Shown here: positions 21,747-33,900 of the stretch, one piece after another | How positions within the stretch are numbered: position 1 is the first letter of the stretch | Layout: every line of letters starts with the position of its first letter | NCBI RefSeq assembly: GCF_001540865.1 | Contig: NC_033632.1 | Coordinates: forward strand, 8,477,811 to 8,541,810 | DNA from: Ananas comosus | Taxonomy: Eukaryota; Streptophyta; Magnoliopsida; Poales; Bromeliaceae | Reading direction: 5' to 3' | Length of the DNA: 64,000 nucleotides | The notes under the pieces: generated by a model | Databases searched by the model: none | What the model was told of the DNA's origin: nothing | The model's input: the letters and a program-made list of their open reading frames with translations, nothing else | Position numbers and translations under genes: made by a program

Positions 21747-22308
21747 TGTCACGCCCCGAGCCCGCCAATTTGGTCGGTTCAGGCGCGTCAACAGACGCCG
21801 GACGGACAGTACCTTCCCTGTCCGCCCAAGGCTCACCACAAGTACCAACATATATGTATACAAGTTGCGCAAGCGGAAACATAAATATACATGGCTTGCT
21901 CGAAGGCAAGCAACAACCAAAATGAAAGTTCTACAACTATTACATTCATACAAGTACTATGATTACTTTTAATTAAATACATGCATACTACAATTTACAT
22001 TCATTCTCTTCTTTTATTTATACATCATCATGTCTATCATGTCTTTCATTCAAACATATATCACATCATTTATACAACATTTACAACACAACCAAAAGTT
22101 GACATGGGTATTACTAATGCATAGGTGGCTACTACCTAGGGCGCTATGCCTTTGCCACGATCCTCGACCGCCTCGCTCAGCCCCGGCTCTGTAAAAATAG
22201 TAGGGTGAGAACTACAAGAAAGTTTTCAGTGGGTTCGGCCGCCGACCCTGCCGACTTTCCCACTAGGTCTAAACCAGACATAAGTAGAAGCACAAAACAG
22301 GTAGATAG
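21747..22308 (-). mobile_element. Gypsy-type LTR fragment (LTR A)
   Basis: Begins TGTCACGCCCCGAG and shares GCCAATTTGGTCGG, GACAGTACCT, CCTGTCCGCCCAAGGCTC and CAGTGGGTTCGGCCGCCGAC with the gypsy LTRs at 43946 and 57124. Those LTRs belong to minus-strand elements, so the same orientation is assumed. It is cut at 22309 by a SIRE-like copia LTR. Confidence 0.75.
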
Positions 22309-22374
22309 TGAAAGTTTTGAGGAGCTCTAGGATCTATCTAGATCGTATCAAATACCTAGAGGGGGGTGAATAGG
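22309..22374 (-). mobile_element. SIRE-like copia LTR fragment (right part continues at 31155)
   Basis: The reverse complement of the end of the copia LTR at 46321-47539: TGAAAGTTTTGAGG start, ATCTAGATCGTATC and the AGAGGGGGGTGAATAGG block. It is interrupted at 22375 by LTR B and resumes near 31155. Confidence 0.75.
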
Positions 22375-24404
22375 TGTCACGCCCCGGCCCAGCGGAAGCC
22401 CGCCCGACGCGTGCACAGACCCGCCGTGTACACCAAACAACCACAATGCACACAAGACGTCTACTAAAACAAGAATGAACAAGATCAAATCCTAACAAGG
22501 CTATCAGAGCAAGTAGTATAAAAATCACTAATGTTCTATCACAAAGGGATCCACAATTAAACAAAGTATATTTAACAAAAATCAAGGGTCTAACAACATC
22601 TCTAAAATCATATACATATACATCTTTCCACAAGATACAAAAAGAAAGATGATGCCGGGTCCTCTAAAAATTTTCGTAGGGGCTCTAACTAGTCACTAAC
22701 CCCTTGCCACGATCCCTAGCCACTCCCGATGCCGATGGCTCTGAAACAGACAACAAAATAGAGGGCGTGAGAACTATTAAACAATAGTTCCCAGTGGGCA
22801 AGTCGCCGACCTCAGCGAAATACACCACTAGGCTAACGTAGGCATGCTATAAAGGGTAAGTAAACAACATATATAAATGACAAGTAAATAAACATGTTCA
22901 TTTCAAAGTCATGCCTCTACTAAAGGATTTACTATCAAATACATGATATTTTAATTCCATTTATCCAATTATAAGCCAATGTCTGCTTACTGCACATTCA
23001 GCTATATGTCAATATTAGTTTACATGCATGTTCATTATATCCATAATGCTACAATGAGTGATTAAGCTTTTCTTTGCTATTCTAACCATGCATTATGCCC
23101 ATTAATATAGGTATAAATATACTACCACTAGGGTGTCAATGCTAACAATGACTACATAAAGTGCACAATATGCACTATCATGCATGTCTACTAGTCCAAC
23201 TAGGATGCACCCTCTAGTAGTAGTTTCCATATTATATTTTAGGTATCATAATTCAATCCTCGTCATGGATCTACACGTGTGTAGTCCGACTTGCGCCGTG
23301 CCTAAAATGGCCCATAGTAGTCAACATTCCCACTCTAGGAATAGCCTCCCCCACGAAATTCCATTTCGGCGCCCAATCCCGCACGGGCGAGCTTGTGTCG
23401 CGTAGGCTATCTCCGGAGTGCCGGCTTGTGGGGAGCGACCCTCACAAGCATGTGCGAATGAGCACAATGGCAAGCAAGCATGATCAATAGTATCCAGTTC
23501 TCGGTCATCATGTCTAAAACATGGAATAAGTACCAACGACCCCAAAGGTCCAATATAGTATCACATTGTCAAGGTTCATCATTTACTAATCCAAATGTCA
23601 CTACATGACGTTCATATTTACTATGTCAAGTATAAGTCACTAGTTCGTAAGCACATAACACTTGTCATTATCCTATATAGGATAGTTCACTATTGTTTAA
23701 GTCTCAATGAGAGTTTACACTTAGACTATTCCACTATAGCTAAGGAAATTACTTTCTCATGCCATATGCATAGGTTTTACAAGATATGTTGATGTCCATG
23801 ATGCATGTCATGCATATACTTTTCTACCAATGCCTCCACTTCATGGAGTAATAAACTATCATGCAAGTGATTTCAAACAATTAAGCTACATGCAAATATC
23901 TGTCTTGTCTTTCACCCAAGGGCGTCCTCATGTCTAATACATGGAATGCAACCATCGATCCCTAGATCGCATGTAATATCACAATGTCAAGCACGAGTTA
24001 TTCACTAGATTAAATGCTCCAACTTAGCTTCATGTTGATCTAATCATGCACTATATCACAACTACCTTGTCTACAACAAGTATAATATTATCATGTGAGT
24101 AATGCTAAGTTTCATTCATCCTGTCTATAACAAGTGTAATGTTGTCATGCAAGTTAACTACTTGTCTAACCCATTCACTAGGTACTCTCAAGAGTTGTAC
24201 AATCATTCATACTCTAACATGCTTCTTAATGTTGCATAAAAGTGAAATCATTATTAAGGGTCACTTTATGCCCAAATCCATATATATGCCTCTACTACAT
24301 AGAGCATAAATTTTTACTACACATAACATATACATATTATGTTTTCGTAAATTCTAGCATGTCATATTAAGCATGAATAAGTATCTAATTAAGTCTTAAA
24401 ACCG
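22375..24404 (-). mobile_element. TGTCACGCC-type LTR (LTR B), left part
   Basis: Starts TGTCACGCCCCGGCCCAGC inside the SIRE-like LTR. It shares GAGAACTATTAAACAATAGT and CAGTGGGCAAGTCGCCGACC-type blocks with the LTR at 42895. It stops at a single N (24405), and its continuation is at 30075. With that part it would be ~3.1 kb, flanked by a weak 5-bp duplication (ATAGG at 22370-22374, TTGGG at 31150-31154). Confidence 0.7.
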
Positions 24405-24405
24405 N

Positions 24406-24888
24406 TTAATTCTTTTATCATAACATTTGCATTGAAGATGACATAACCAATACTTGCATTCCTATAACCTATGCACGTATTTTCATTCCTATAACTCCAA
24501 ACCATTTAATTCTTGTAACCTATAGCTTGTGAGGCCTATATATAGAGTGGATTTCCATTCATTTGCATAACAACAATATACAACAAAAGCTATATTCTAT
24601 TCTACTTGTGAGAAAGAGAAGGTCAAAGAAAGGTGTTCTTTTGGTGGAGCTTTGGGCTCATCTACTTGTGCAGAGTTGGTGAAGCCACACGACGAGGGTC
24701 GAGCCGTTGTATCCTGGAGGGGACAAGTCAGTGCTCTACTGCATCGGTTCAAAGGCTTTGTCAACTGCAGAGGGCTTGAATCTCCTTAAAGAGAGCGAGA
24801 TATCCGTGCCTCAGCTTGATCGACTCGTTGACATTTTTTTTTTATTATTTTGTAGCTAATCTCTATTTTTTGAATATTTACACCAACA
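24406..24888 (+). mobile_element. Copia 5' LTR, lacking its first ~25 bases
   Basis: Starts within the LTR at the 73-bp block shared by several joins and ends CACCAACA at 24888. A TATA-like GGCCTATATATAGAG occurs near 24534. The full LTR would be ~508 bp by comparison with the 3' LTR head at 28882. No normal primer binding site follows; the sequence runs straight into the middle of gag, so the 5' end of the internal region is missing. Confidence 0.8.
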
Positions 24889-24907
24889 ATTTTAAGGAGA
24901 TTCAAGA

Positions 24908-27900
24908 ATGGAGGCTGCACGTGAAAAGTTCAACGATACTGCCGGAAATCTCAATAAGCGAAAGGAGATGTCTCTCGAGACATTAATCGCACGCATTTGC
25001 GTGGAAGAGGAGGCAAGAGGCCAAGATGCACTTGAAACAAAAGAGAATGATGCTAGCGCCACTAAGGTAAACTTAGTATCTTCTAATTCTTTACCTAATA
25101 ACAATCGTTCTAGAAATACATACTTGAAGCCTAAGAAGAAAATTAGAAAGAATTCTGGTAGACCTCAGTTTAAAAAAAATGACCAAGAACCTCTTTCTTA
25201 TGTGAAAAATATAGTTTGCTATGTCTGTGGCAAAAGTGGGCATATTGTTCGAACTTGCAAATACTGGAAACATAAAGCTTTATCTCAAGCTAATATTACC
25301 GAGGAGCCACTTGTGGCAATGATAACGTACATATTAGTGGAGAATGCTGAAGGATGGTGGGCAGACTCTGGTGCCAATAGGCATGTCTGTCATGATGAGA
25401 CTTGGTTTAAAACATATATTCCCTATGAACAACCAAGAAGTATAATGCTTGGTGATTCGCATACTTTTGAAGTTTTAGGGAGTTGTGAGGTCGAGTTAAA
25501 ATTTTCTTCTGGAAGGGTACTTATCTTGAAAGATGTATTGTATACACCCTCGATTAGGAAGAACTTGATGTCAAGTTTTCTTCTTAATAAAGCTGGCTTC
25601 AAACAGACCTTTGAGTATGATCAGTATGTGATTTCCAAGAATGAAAAGTTTGTAGGTAAAGGTTATGCATGCAACAGAATGTTTAAACTAAACATTGAGA
25701 ATAAAACATTATCTACTACTGCTTACATGCTTTCTTCTGTGAATTTTTTGGCATGCTCGTTTGTGTCATATTAACAGCAGATATGTTATCTTGATGAGTA
25801 GTTTAGGATTAATTCTCAGACTGTATAGTGATTTTGACAAATGTGAAATATATAGTAAGTCAAAAATCACTAAACGACCTCATAAGAGTATTGAAAGAAG
25901 TACCGAATTACTTGAGCTAATTCATAATGATATTTGTGAATTTGAAGGTAATTAACTCGTGGAGGAAATAAATATTTTATCACTTTTATCGATGATTTTT
26001 CTAAATATACTTATGTTTATTTATTAAAAAATAAAAGTGATGCTTTTGAAAAATTTAAAGATTTCCTCAATGAAGTAGAAAACCAATTCGGTAAAAAGAT
26101 TAAGAGAATTACAAGTGATCGAGGTCGTGAGTATAAATCTACAGGATTCAACTCTTTTGCTCAGTCTTTAGGAATAATCCATGAGACTATTGCTCTATAT
26201 TCACCTTCCTCAAATGGAGTAGCTGAGAAAAAAAATAGAACACTTATTGAGCTAACAAATGTTATTATTGTTGACACTAGTGTACCCCTAAATCTTTAGG
26301 GTAAAGCCATTTTAACAGTATGTTATGTCTTGAATCGCGTGCCATATAAGAAGTCTAAGGTGACACCCTTTGAATTGTGGAAGGGGTATAAGCCAAATTT
26401 GGAATATCTTAAAGTGTGGGGTTGTCTAGCATATGTGATGCTACAGACCCTAAAAGACCCAAATTGGGTATTAGAGTTGCCACTTATGTATTTTTTGGAT
26501 ATACTTTGAATAGTACAGCCTATAAATTTTTAGACATTAAAAATAATGTGATTTTTGAATCAAGAGATGCTATTTTTCATGAAGAAAAGTTTCCTTATAA
26601 ATCGAAAAATAGTGGGGGTCAAGATTTTAAAAGTGTTTCAAATAAACCGAGTTCTTCAAACTCTTTTGTGCAAAATCAAAAAGAAAATATTTTTGAACCA
26701 AGAAGAAGCAAGCGAAACAGAATTGAAAAAGATTTTGGTCCTGATTATGTTGTTATGAATATTGAAAAAAATCCACTTTCTTTACAAGAAGCTTTATCTT
26801 CAAATGATTCAATTTTTTGGAAAGATGCTGTATCTGATGAGATGGAATCTGTAATTTCTAATAAAACATGAAAATTAGTGGATATACAACCAGGCTGTAC
26901 AACAATTGGTTATAAATGGATCCTCAAAAAGAAGTTGAAACCAGATGGGAGTGTAGACAAGTATAAAGCTAGACTTGTCGCAAAAGGTTATAAACAAAAA
27001 GAAGATCTAGACTTCTTTGATACCTTTTCTCCGGTGACGAGAGTGATATCCATCAAAATTCTAATTGCTATTGCTGCAATTCATGACTTACAAAGTCATC
27101 AGATAAATGTAAAGACAGCCTTTCTGAATGGTGACCTAGATGAGGAGATTTATATGGACCAACCTGAGGGGTTCATTGAGCCTGGACAAAAAAATAAAGT
27201 GTGCAAGCTAAATAAGTCCCTTTATGGTTTAAGGCAGGCACCTAGACAGTGGCATGAAAAATTTGATTCTTGCATGATTAAGAATGGCTTTAAATTAAAC
27301 GAGTGTGATAAGTGCATCTATTACAAAACTTTTGAAAAGTTGCATGTTATTGTTAGCCTTTATGTGGATAATTTGCTAATTTTTGGCTCTAACTTAAATG
27401 TTATCAATGAGACAAAAATTATGCTAAGTCATTATTTTGAAATGAAAGATCTTGGTGAGGCTAACTTTATTTTGGGTATGAAAATTACCAAAACACCAAA
27501 TGGGATTTTTCTTGATCAGTCGCATTATATTGAGAAAATTTTAAGAAAGTATAATTTTCTTAATTGCAAGCATGTGACTACACCTTTTAATTCGAGTGTT
27601 CACTTGTTTCCTATTAAAAGTAAAAATGAAAAGGAATATGCTAGTATGATTGAGAGCTTACGGTTTGCGACTGATTATATGAGACCTGATATTGCATACG
27701 CAGTAGGGATACTTTGTAGATTTACAAGCAAGCCGGGTACAGAGCATTGGCATGCCATGGAACGTGTGATAAGATATCTTGTTGGTACCAAAACTTATGG
27801 CTTGTTTTATGAGAAGTATCCTGCTGTGATTGAGGGTTACAGTGATACTGACTGGAATACCCTATCAAGTGATTCTCTCTCTACCACCGGTTATATTTTT

Positions 27901-28308
27901 ACTTTAGCAGGTGGTGCTATATGTTGGAAATCTAAGAAGCAAACTATTATTGCTAACTCAACTATGGAAGCTGAGCTTATTGCCTTAGCTTCAGCTAGCG
28001 AGGAAGCTAGTTGGTTGAGAGACTTATTGTCTGAGATTCCATTTGTGGAAAAACTAATTCCATCAGTGTTAATACACTGTGATAGCACTGCTGCTATTGG
28101 TAGAGTAAGAAACCGTTATTATACCGGTAAATCTAGATCCGTGCGAAGAAAACAGAGTACTGTGAGATCATATATGAATAATGGAATTATCAGTGTAGAT
28201 TATATTAAATCTACTGATAATTTGGTAGATTCATTAACCAAGGCCTTGAGAAGAGAAAGGATCTGGAACACATCGAGGGGGATAGGGTTGAAGCCCATAA
28301 CATCATGA
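24908..28308 (+). pseudogene. Ty1/copia gag-pol, broken
   Basis: Domain order is that of copia: C-terminal gag with zinc knuckle CYVCGKSGHIVRTC (~25220-25260), protease WWADSGANRHVC (~25360), GAG-pre-integrase WHARLCHIN (~25750), integrase with FIDDFS, ITSDRG and SPSSNGVAEKKNR (25990-26240), RT from WILKKKLKPDG (~26920), then RNase H with STMEAELIAL (~27960) and a C-terminal LTKALRRERIW. Breaks seen: frameshifts near 25745, 25950 and 26445; stops at 26298 (TAG) and 26869 (TGA). The RT catalytic YVDD is YVDN. The N-terminal half of gag is missing. The element is therefore not autonomous. Confidence 0.92.
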
Positions 28309-28881
28309 ACCGCGTATGAGGATACCCAACCCGATGATCAGAGATCCTAAAAATTGGGTTCAATGGAAAAAACGAATCATATGGTGGTCGTAAAGAATGC
28401 ACAATATATAGATCTATATGATCACATCTTTACCTATCCCTATGGTGTGGGTGCATTCATCCTGTAATGAAAAGAGGGTTGAGCTTTTGCGCTTAATGAA
28501 ATCTGTGGCTCTTATGAGTAGGGTGTCAGAATTACAGGAGCACCCTTGACGGATTTCACCTATGTGAGATTGGAAGTGGGGCCGCTTTCTGTGAGAACGG
28601 GCTTATTCTCAAAAATGCTCATGAAAACCAGGATCAGCACAAGGCCGTAACGTGCTAGCTATTAAAGTTCATGTCAACACTTGGATTGTTATATGTGAGC
28701 AGTAACTTTCTATTTCCCCTAAGCAGCCAAAGTTCAAGTCTGAGACCACTCTGGCTCTGGAGTAGAGAATACTGTTTCACTAAGTGAAGGTTTAATGCAG
28801 AGCACACCTTCATTATGTATAATGGTCCCTCTTTGGCCATCAAACTCTCATATATATTTAATAATAAAATGAGTAGGGGAA
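28309..28881 (+). mobile_element. Copia 3' untranslated region and polypurine tract
   Basis: Non-coding sequence after RNase H ends with the purine tract GAGTAGGGGAA at 28871-28881, immediately before the TGTTG LTR start. Confidence 0.75.
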
Positions 28882-28979
28882 TGTTGTTACATTTTATTAT
28901 TAAATGTTAATTCTTTTATCATAACATTTGCATTGAAGATGACATAACCAATACTTGCATTCCTATAACCTATGCACGT
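28882..28979 (+). mobile_element. Copia 3' LTR, first 98 bases only
   Basis: TGTTGTTACATTTTATTATT start, identical to the fragment at 20035-20132. It is cut by the single N at 28980, after which duplicated LTR B sequence begins. Confidence 0.82.
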
Positions 28980-28980
28980 N

Positions 28981-30074
28981 CCCATAGTAGTCAACATTCC
29001 CACTCTAGGAATAGCCTCCCCCACGAAATTCCATTTCGGCGCCCAATCCCGCACGGGCGAGCTTGTGTCGCGTAGGCTATCTCCGGAGTGCCGGCTTGTG
29101 GGGAGCGACCCTCACAAGCATGTGCGAATGAGCACAATGGCAAGCAAGCATGATCAATAGTATCCAGTTCTCGGTCATCATGTCTAAAACATGGAATAAG
29201 TACCAACGACCCCAAAGGTCCAATATAGTATCACATTGTCAAGGTTCATCATTTACTAATCCAAATGTCACTACATGACGTTCATATTTACTATGTCAAG
29301 TATAAGTCACTAGTTCGTAAGCACATAACACTTGTCATTATCCTATATAGGATAGTTCACTATTGTTTAAGTCTCAATGAGAGTTTACACTTAGACTATT
29401 CCACTATAGCTAAGGAAATTACTTTCTCATGCCATATGCATAGGTTTTACAAGATATGTTGATGTCCATGATGCATGTCATGCATATACTTTTCTACCAA
29501 TGCCTCCACTTCATGGAGTAATAAACTATCATGCAAGTGATTTCAAACAATTAAGCTACATGCAAATATCTGTCTTGTCTTTCACCCAAGGGCGTCCTCA
29601 TGTCTAATACATGGAATGCAACCATCGATCCCTAGATCGCATGTAATATCACAATGTCAAGCACGAGTTATTCACTAGATTAAATGCTCCAACTTAGCTT
29701 CATGTTGATCTAATCATGCACTATATCACAACTACCTTGTCTACAACAAGTATAATATTATCATGTGAGTAATGCTAAGTTTCATTCATCCTGTCTATAA
29801 CAAGTGTAATGTTGTCATGCAAGTTAACTACTTGTCTAACCCATTCACTAGGTACTCTCAAGAGTTGTACAATCATTCATACTCTAACATGCTTCTTAAT
29901 GTTGCATAAAAGTGAAATCATTATTAAGGGTCACTTTATGCCCAAATCCATATATATGCCTCTACTACATAGAGCATAAATTTTTACTACACATAACATA
30001 TACATATTATGTTTTCGTAAATTCTAGCATGTCATATTAAGCATGAATAAGTATCTAATTAAGTCTTAAAACCG
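28981..30074 (-). repeat. Exact 1,094-bp duplicate of 23311-24404
   Basis: It starts and stops at the same bases as 23311-24404 with a constant offset of 5,670 and no difference that I could find. It begins directly after a single-N join. It is best read as redundant overlap between two contigs, or as two haplotypes placed in tandem. Confidence 0.92.
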
Positions 30075-31149
30075 AAAAGGAAGACATAGGGGGAGTTCAC
30101 TTATTTTGGTGAGGTCAAACCCACCGGAAGCACTTCGAATCCTTTCGTTTCTTTGAACGAAGTTGTCCCCCAAGCTCCTAGCACCCTAAGAGAATTTCTA
30201 AGAGGGTTAGGAGTAAAGAACGAACACTCCATAAGCCAATCTTTAACCAACCCAAGAATAGGCCAAAACTCACCTAAAGTGTAGAAAAATCCTCTCAAAT
30301 TCCAAAAGGAGGCTAGAGCACTTCAATCCACCCCAACGAGATATTCTACACCTATCAATTAAGCCCCAAAAGCTACAAATCAAAAATTCCCAAAATAAAC
30401 CCTAGTTTGCCCATTCTAGGGTTTCATCTCAAGAAATCCACCAAAACATATATTAAATGATGAATACATGCTACAAACCTCTTAAGAAGCTTCAAACCGC
30501 CCTAGAAACCAGCTAGGGTTGAAGTCCTTCCCTTAAACAAGCTCCAACCAAGGTTCCAAAGCTTCTTCAATGGTGGGAGGGCCACCAAGATGCAAAAAGA
30601 AACAAAGGAGGAAGATCAAACTCCTAAAAATCCCAACAAAAGAGAGGAAAAATCATGGAAAAATGAAGAAGGAACTCACCTCTCTCCTTCTCTGTTGTAG
30701 TACAAAAGCCCCAGCCAAGAGGTGTGGGGGTATATAAGGTGTTGCTATAATTACAAAGAAATCCCTAAAAAACTGCCAAGCTGCAGTTTGCACTGCGTAC
30801 TGGTACACGAAAAAGAATATCGGTACTAAGCAGTAGTCTGCGCAAACTCGAGCCTCGGGTTCGCAGAAAAACACACTGGGTACCGGTACCAGCCCAATAC
30901 TGTACCGGTACCAGGTCTAGTTTCGGTACAGACCCGATGCTGTACCGGTACTCTGCTCTGCAGAGTCCAACCCGAGAGCAGCCTAAAATTTTCACTTTAG
31001 AGATTTTAGTGCTAAATTTTAAATCTCGATTCTCGGGATGCGAGCTATAGGTTGAATCACTGTTAATGACCCTCCAGAATACCTGAAAAAACTCGGAACA
31101 CAGATCAAACACTCGAACATCGCAATTTGCAAAGGTCCAGTGTGTTACA
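30075..31149 (-). mobile_element. LTR B, right part, with ACCGGT module
   Basis: Continuation of LTR B after the duplicated segment. It contains a minus-strand promoter-like area (TATATAAGG near 30731) and three GTACCGGTAC palindromes between 30885 and 30955. It ends GTGTTACA at 31149. Confidence 0.65.
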
Positions 31150-31154
31150 TTGGG

Positions 31155-31290
31155 TGTAACGGCTAAAACCACAAATCTCAATGTGATAAAAATAAATGCG
31201 AAAAATAAAAATCACACCGAGATTTATATAAAAAAACTCCAACTTGGAGTAAAAAACCCACGGGACTAACACGCGAAAAAATAATTCACT
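31155..31290 (-). mobile_element. SIRE-like copia LTR fragment (continuation of 22309-22374)
   Basis: The reverse complement matches 47335-47475 of the clean copia LTR, including AACTCCAACTTGGAG and AACACGCGAAAAAATAATTC. It is cut at ~31291 by a GGCTGCGTTTGGTTCG element. Confidence 0.72.
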
Positions 31291-31291
31291 A

Positions 31292-31530
31292 AGGCTGCGT
31301 TTGGTTCGGGTATAAGTAAGAACTGTTAGTTCCAGGGATAGGTACAAGTTCAGGTATAAGCAGGAACTAGACCAATTTTATGTTTGGATAAAAATTGGGT
31401 TGTTCATAGGAATAAGGTAAATAGTGTTTGGATGGTTAGATCGGAACAAGAGGAATAAAAGTTATAATTTGAAATTAAAATTATATTATGTAATTAATTA
31501 ACATCAAAATATTATTTAAAAATAAATAAT
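31292..31530 (+). mobile_element. GGCTGCGTTTGGTTCG-type MITE, partial copy 1
   Basis: The first ~240 bases match 32277-32516 closely. The CGTTTGGTTCG start is typical of many plant DNA-transposon MITEs. It ends at the single N at 31531, so the right end is not present. Confidence 0.6.
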
Positions 31531-31531
31531 N

Positions 31532-31683
31532 TGCTGCATCGGTTCAAAGGCTTTGCCAACCACAGAGGGCTTGAATCTCCTTAAAGAGAGCGAGATATCC
31601 GTGCCTCGGCTTGATCGACTCGTTGACATTTTTTTTATATTATTTTGTAGGTATCCTCTATTTTTTGAATATCTACACCAACA
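31532..31683 (+). mobile_element. Copia LTR tail
   Basis: Matches the last ~150 bases of the copia LTR at 24737-24888 with a handful of substitutions and ends CACCAACA, followed by ATAAG. It starts at a single N. Confidence 0.75.
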
Positions 31684-32158
31684 ATAAGTATGTATGTATA
31701 ATTAAGCTTGAGTAGTGTTCACTAATAATTTTTTCATCCTTGATCATTATTGTTTCACAAAACCCCATTAGACCGTAGTGTCACGGCCTTAGCGTTTCTG
31801 TTCGCAAAGCCCGTGCGGCGTCCGCCTTCCTGCTCGAAGATGGGCAAGCCTTCGTCCCTGTTGCTAGCCCGAACCTTCGCGTACAACGACTAAATATGCA
31901 AAGGGAATGAGAGAGAGAGAGAGAAAGGCAGAGGTTCACTCAAAAAAAAACTAAGTACTCCACTACTTAGAAAAAGAGAATTACAACCTACAAACACAAT
32001 CTCTCTTGTGTGTTTTGACCTTAGCCAAGCCCCACTACTTATATATTCCTAGATACAATAAACCTAGACACACACTAACTCTCTCATTATGACACACATT
32101 AACTCACCCTCATAGTGAGCCAAAAGCCCAAGAGTCACCCTATTAACTCTTGGTAGTT
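31684..32158. other. Unassigned sequence, possible LTR start at ~31781
   Basis: Contains TGTCACGGCCTTAGCG near 31781, an LTR-like start, and a (GA)n tract at 31912-31923. No coding domain. Ends at the single N at 32159. Confidence 0.4.
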
Positions 32159-32159
32159 N

Positions 32160-32275
32160 TTAATTCTTTTATCATAACATTTGCATTGAAGATGACATAA
32201 CCAATACTTGCATTCCTATAACCTATGCACGTATTTTCATTCCTATAACTCCAAGCCATTTAATTCTTATAACCT
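32160..32275 (+). mobile_element. Copia LTR head fragment
   Basis: Begins with the same 73-bp block that begins 24406, continues for ~40 bases of LTR (ATTTTCATTCCTATAACTCC), then is cut by the MITE-like element at 32277. Confidence 0.72.
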
Positions 32276-32276
32276 A

Positions 32277-32676
32277 TGGCTGCGTTTGGTTCGGGTATAA
32301 GTAAGAACTGCTAGTTTCAGGGATATGTACAAGTTCAGGAATAAGCAAAAACTAGACCAATTTTACGTTTGGATGAAAATTGGGTTGTTCCTAGGAATAA
32401 GGTAAATAGTGTTTGGATGGTTAGATTGGAACAAGAAGAATAAGAGTTATAATTTGAAATTAAAATTGTATTATGTAATTAATTAACATCAAAATATTAT
32501 TTAAAAATAAATAATAAATTAATTATTAATAATTAATTATAAATAATAATAATTATTAGTAATTAGTTATAAATAATAAATTAATAATATCGATTATCTA
32601 TTTAATAATAATTATTATTATTATTATTAATTATTAATAAATAATAATTATTATTAATTATTCTTATTAATTAATT
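32277..32676 (+). mobile_element. GGCTGCGTTTGGTTCG-type MITE, copy 2, and AT-rich tail
   Basis: Homologous to 31292-31530 in its first 240 bases, then a long run of AATAAT/TAATTA simple sequence. The right terminus is not identified with confidence; a candidate (TTTTCGAACTAAAC) lies near 33241. Confidence 0.5.
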
Positions 32677-32780
32677 GTCACGCCCCGGGGTCCCTTTGAG
32701 TTTAAAAGATAGCGGAAAAGCGTCTGAATTTTTTTTTTTTTTTTTTTAAACCTGACCCCAGAGTATGCCAGATCCGCCAC
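32677..32780. mobile_element. TGTCACGCC-type LTR start, cut by gap
   Basis: TGTCACGCCCCGGGGTCCC start followed by ~85 bases and then a 100-N gap. It resembles the starts of LTRs at 22375 and 42895. Confidence 0.55.
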
Positions 32781-32880
32781 NNNNNNNNNNNNNNNNNNNN
32801 NNNNNNNNNNNNNNNNNNNNNNNNNNNNNNNNNNNNNNNNNNNNNNNNNNNNNNNNNNNNNNNNNNNNNNNNNNNNNNNN
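32781..32880. other. Assembly gap, 100 N
   Basis: Gap of exactly 100 undetermined bases, a conventional unknown-size placeholder. Confidence 0.99.
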
Positions 32881-33566
32881 TAATTAATGTATTAACTAAA
32901 AATATAATTGATTAAATAATTAATTAATATTAACATATTGACTTAATTTTATAGTTATTCACTAATTAACATCATTTCATCATCTCACATAGTATTCCTA
33001 ATTAATTTATTTATTAACTTGTTAAAGCATTATTTTACTAATGTTTAGGTGCTTATTATTTAGATAAATCATTTTCGCTTTTAATCATAGTTACTCTTTT
33101 TCCTACTATTCCAACCCAATTATCCAAACATAATTTACTTATTCTTCAAAATATCTTGATGCTCATTCAAAACTCAAATTAGTTTAATTCCTGTTTATTT
33201 TAGAAATTACACCTATTCCGGAAGAAACAAAAATAACTTGTTTTCGAACTAAACTACACATTAGAAAAACAGAACTAACTTTCAGCAACAAGATATTTTG
33301 AAGAATAAGTAAATTATGTTTGGATAATTGGGTTGGAATAGTAGGAAAAAGAGTAACTATGATTAAAAGCGAAAATGATTTATCTAAATAATAAGCACCT
33401 AAACATTAGTAAAATAATGCTTTAACAAGTTAATAAATAAATTAATTAGGAATACTATGTGAGATGATGAAATGATGTTAATTAGTGAATAACTATAAAA
33501 TTAAGTCAATATGTTAATATTAATTAATTATTTAATCAATTATATTTTTAGTTAATACATTAATTA
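32881..33566. repeat. Perfect large inverted repeat between gap and single N
   Basis: Arms 32881-33158 and 33289-33566 (278 bp each) are reverse complements with no mismatch that I could find. The spacer 33159-33288 is in turn the near reverse complement of 34052-34181. The structure starts at the 100-N gap and ends at the single N at 33567. Confidence 0.9.
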
Positions 33567-33659
33567 NGGCAGTTTTTAAATTTAAAATATACAATATCAA
33601 TTTAAATAAAAAATTTATTATTTATATTTTTAGATCTATATATACATTTTTTAAAAAAT

Positions 33660-33900
33660 TTTAAAAAAATACGGACCGGCCCGGCTCGGCTCGGCCCGGC
33701 TCGGCACGGCCTGTGCCTTTCGGACGCGAGGGGTCGTGCTGGGCTGGAGGCTAGGGAAGCCGGCCGAGCACGGCGAGGCCGCGATATTGATGTCGGGTCA
33801 GGTCAGGCCGGCCGGGCTAACCCTAGCCTGTTTTGGTCCGACACAATGTGGTCGTGCCGGCCCGGCACGGCCACATTACACCCCTATACGGAGGTACGGC
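33660..33900. mobile_element. GGCCCGGC-rich element remnant
   Basis: Rich in CGGCCCGGCTCGG words and ending in a GGCCACATTACACCCCTA terminus typical of the hAT-type elements that begin TAGGGGTGTA. The left end is not found. Non-coding. Confidence 0.45.
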
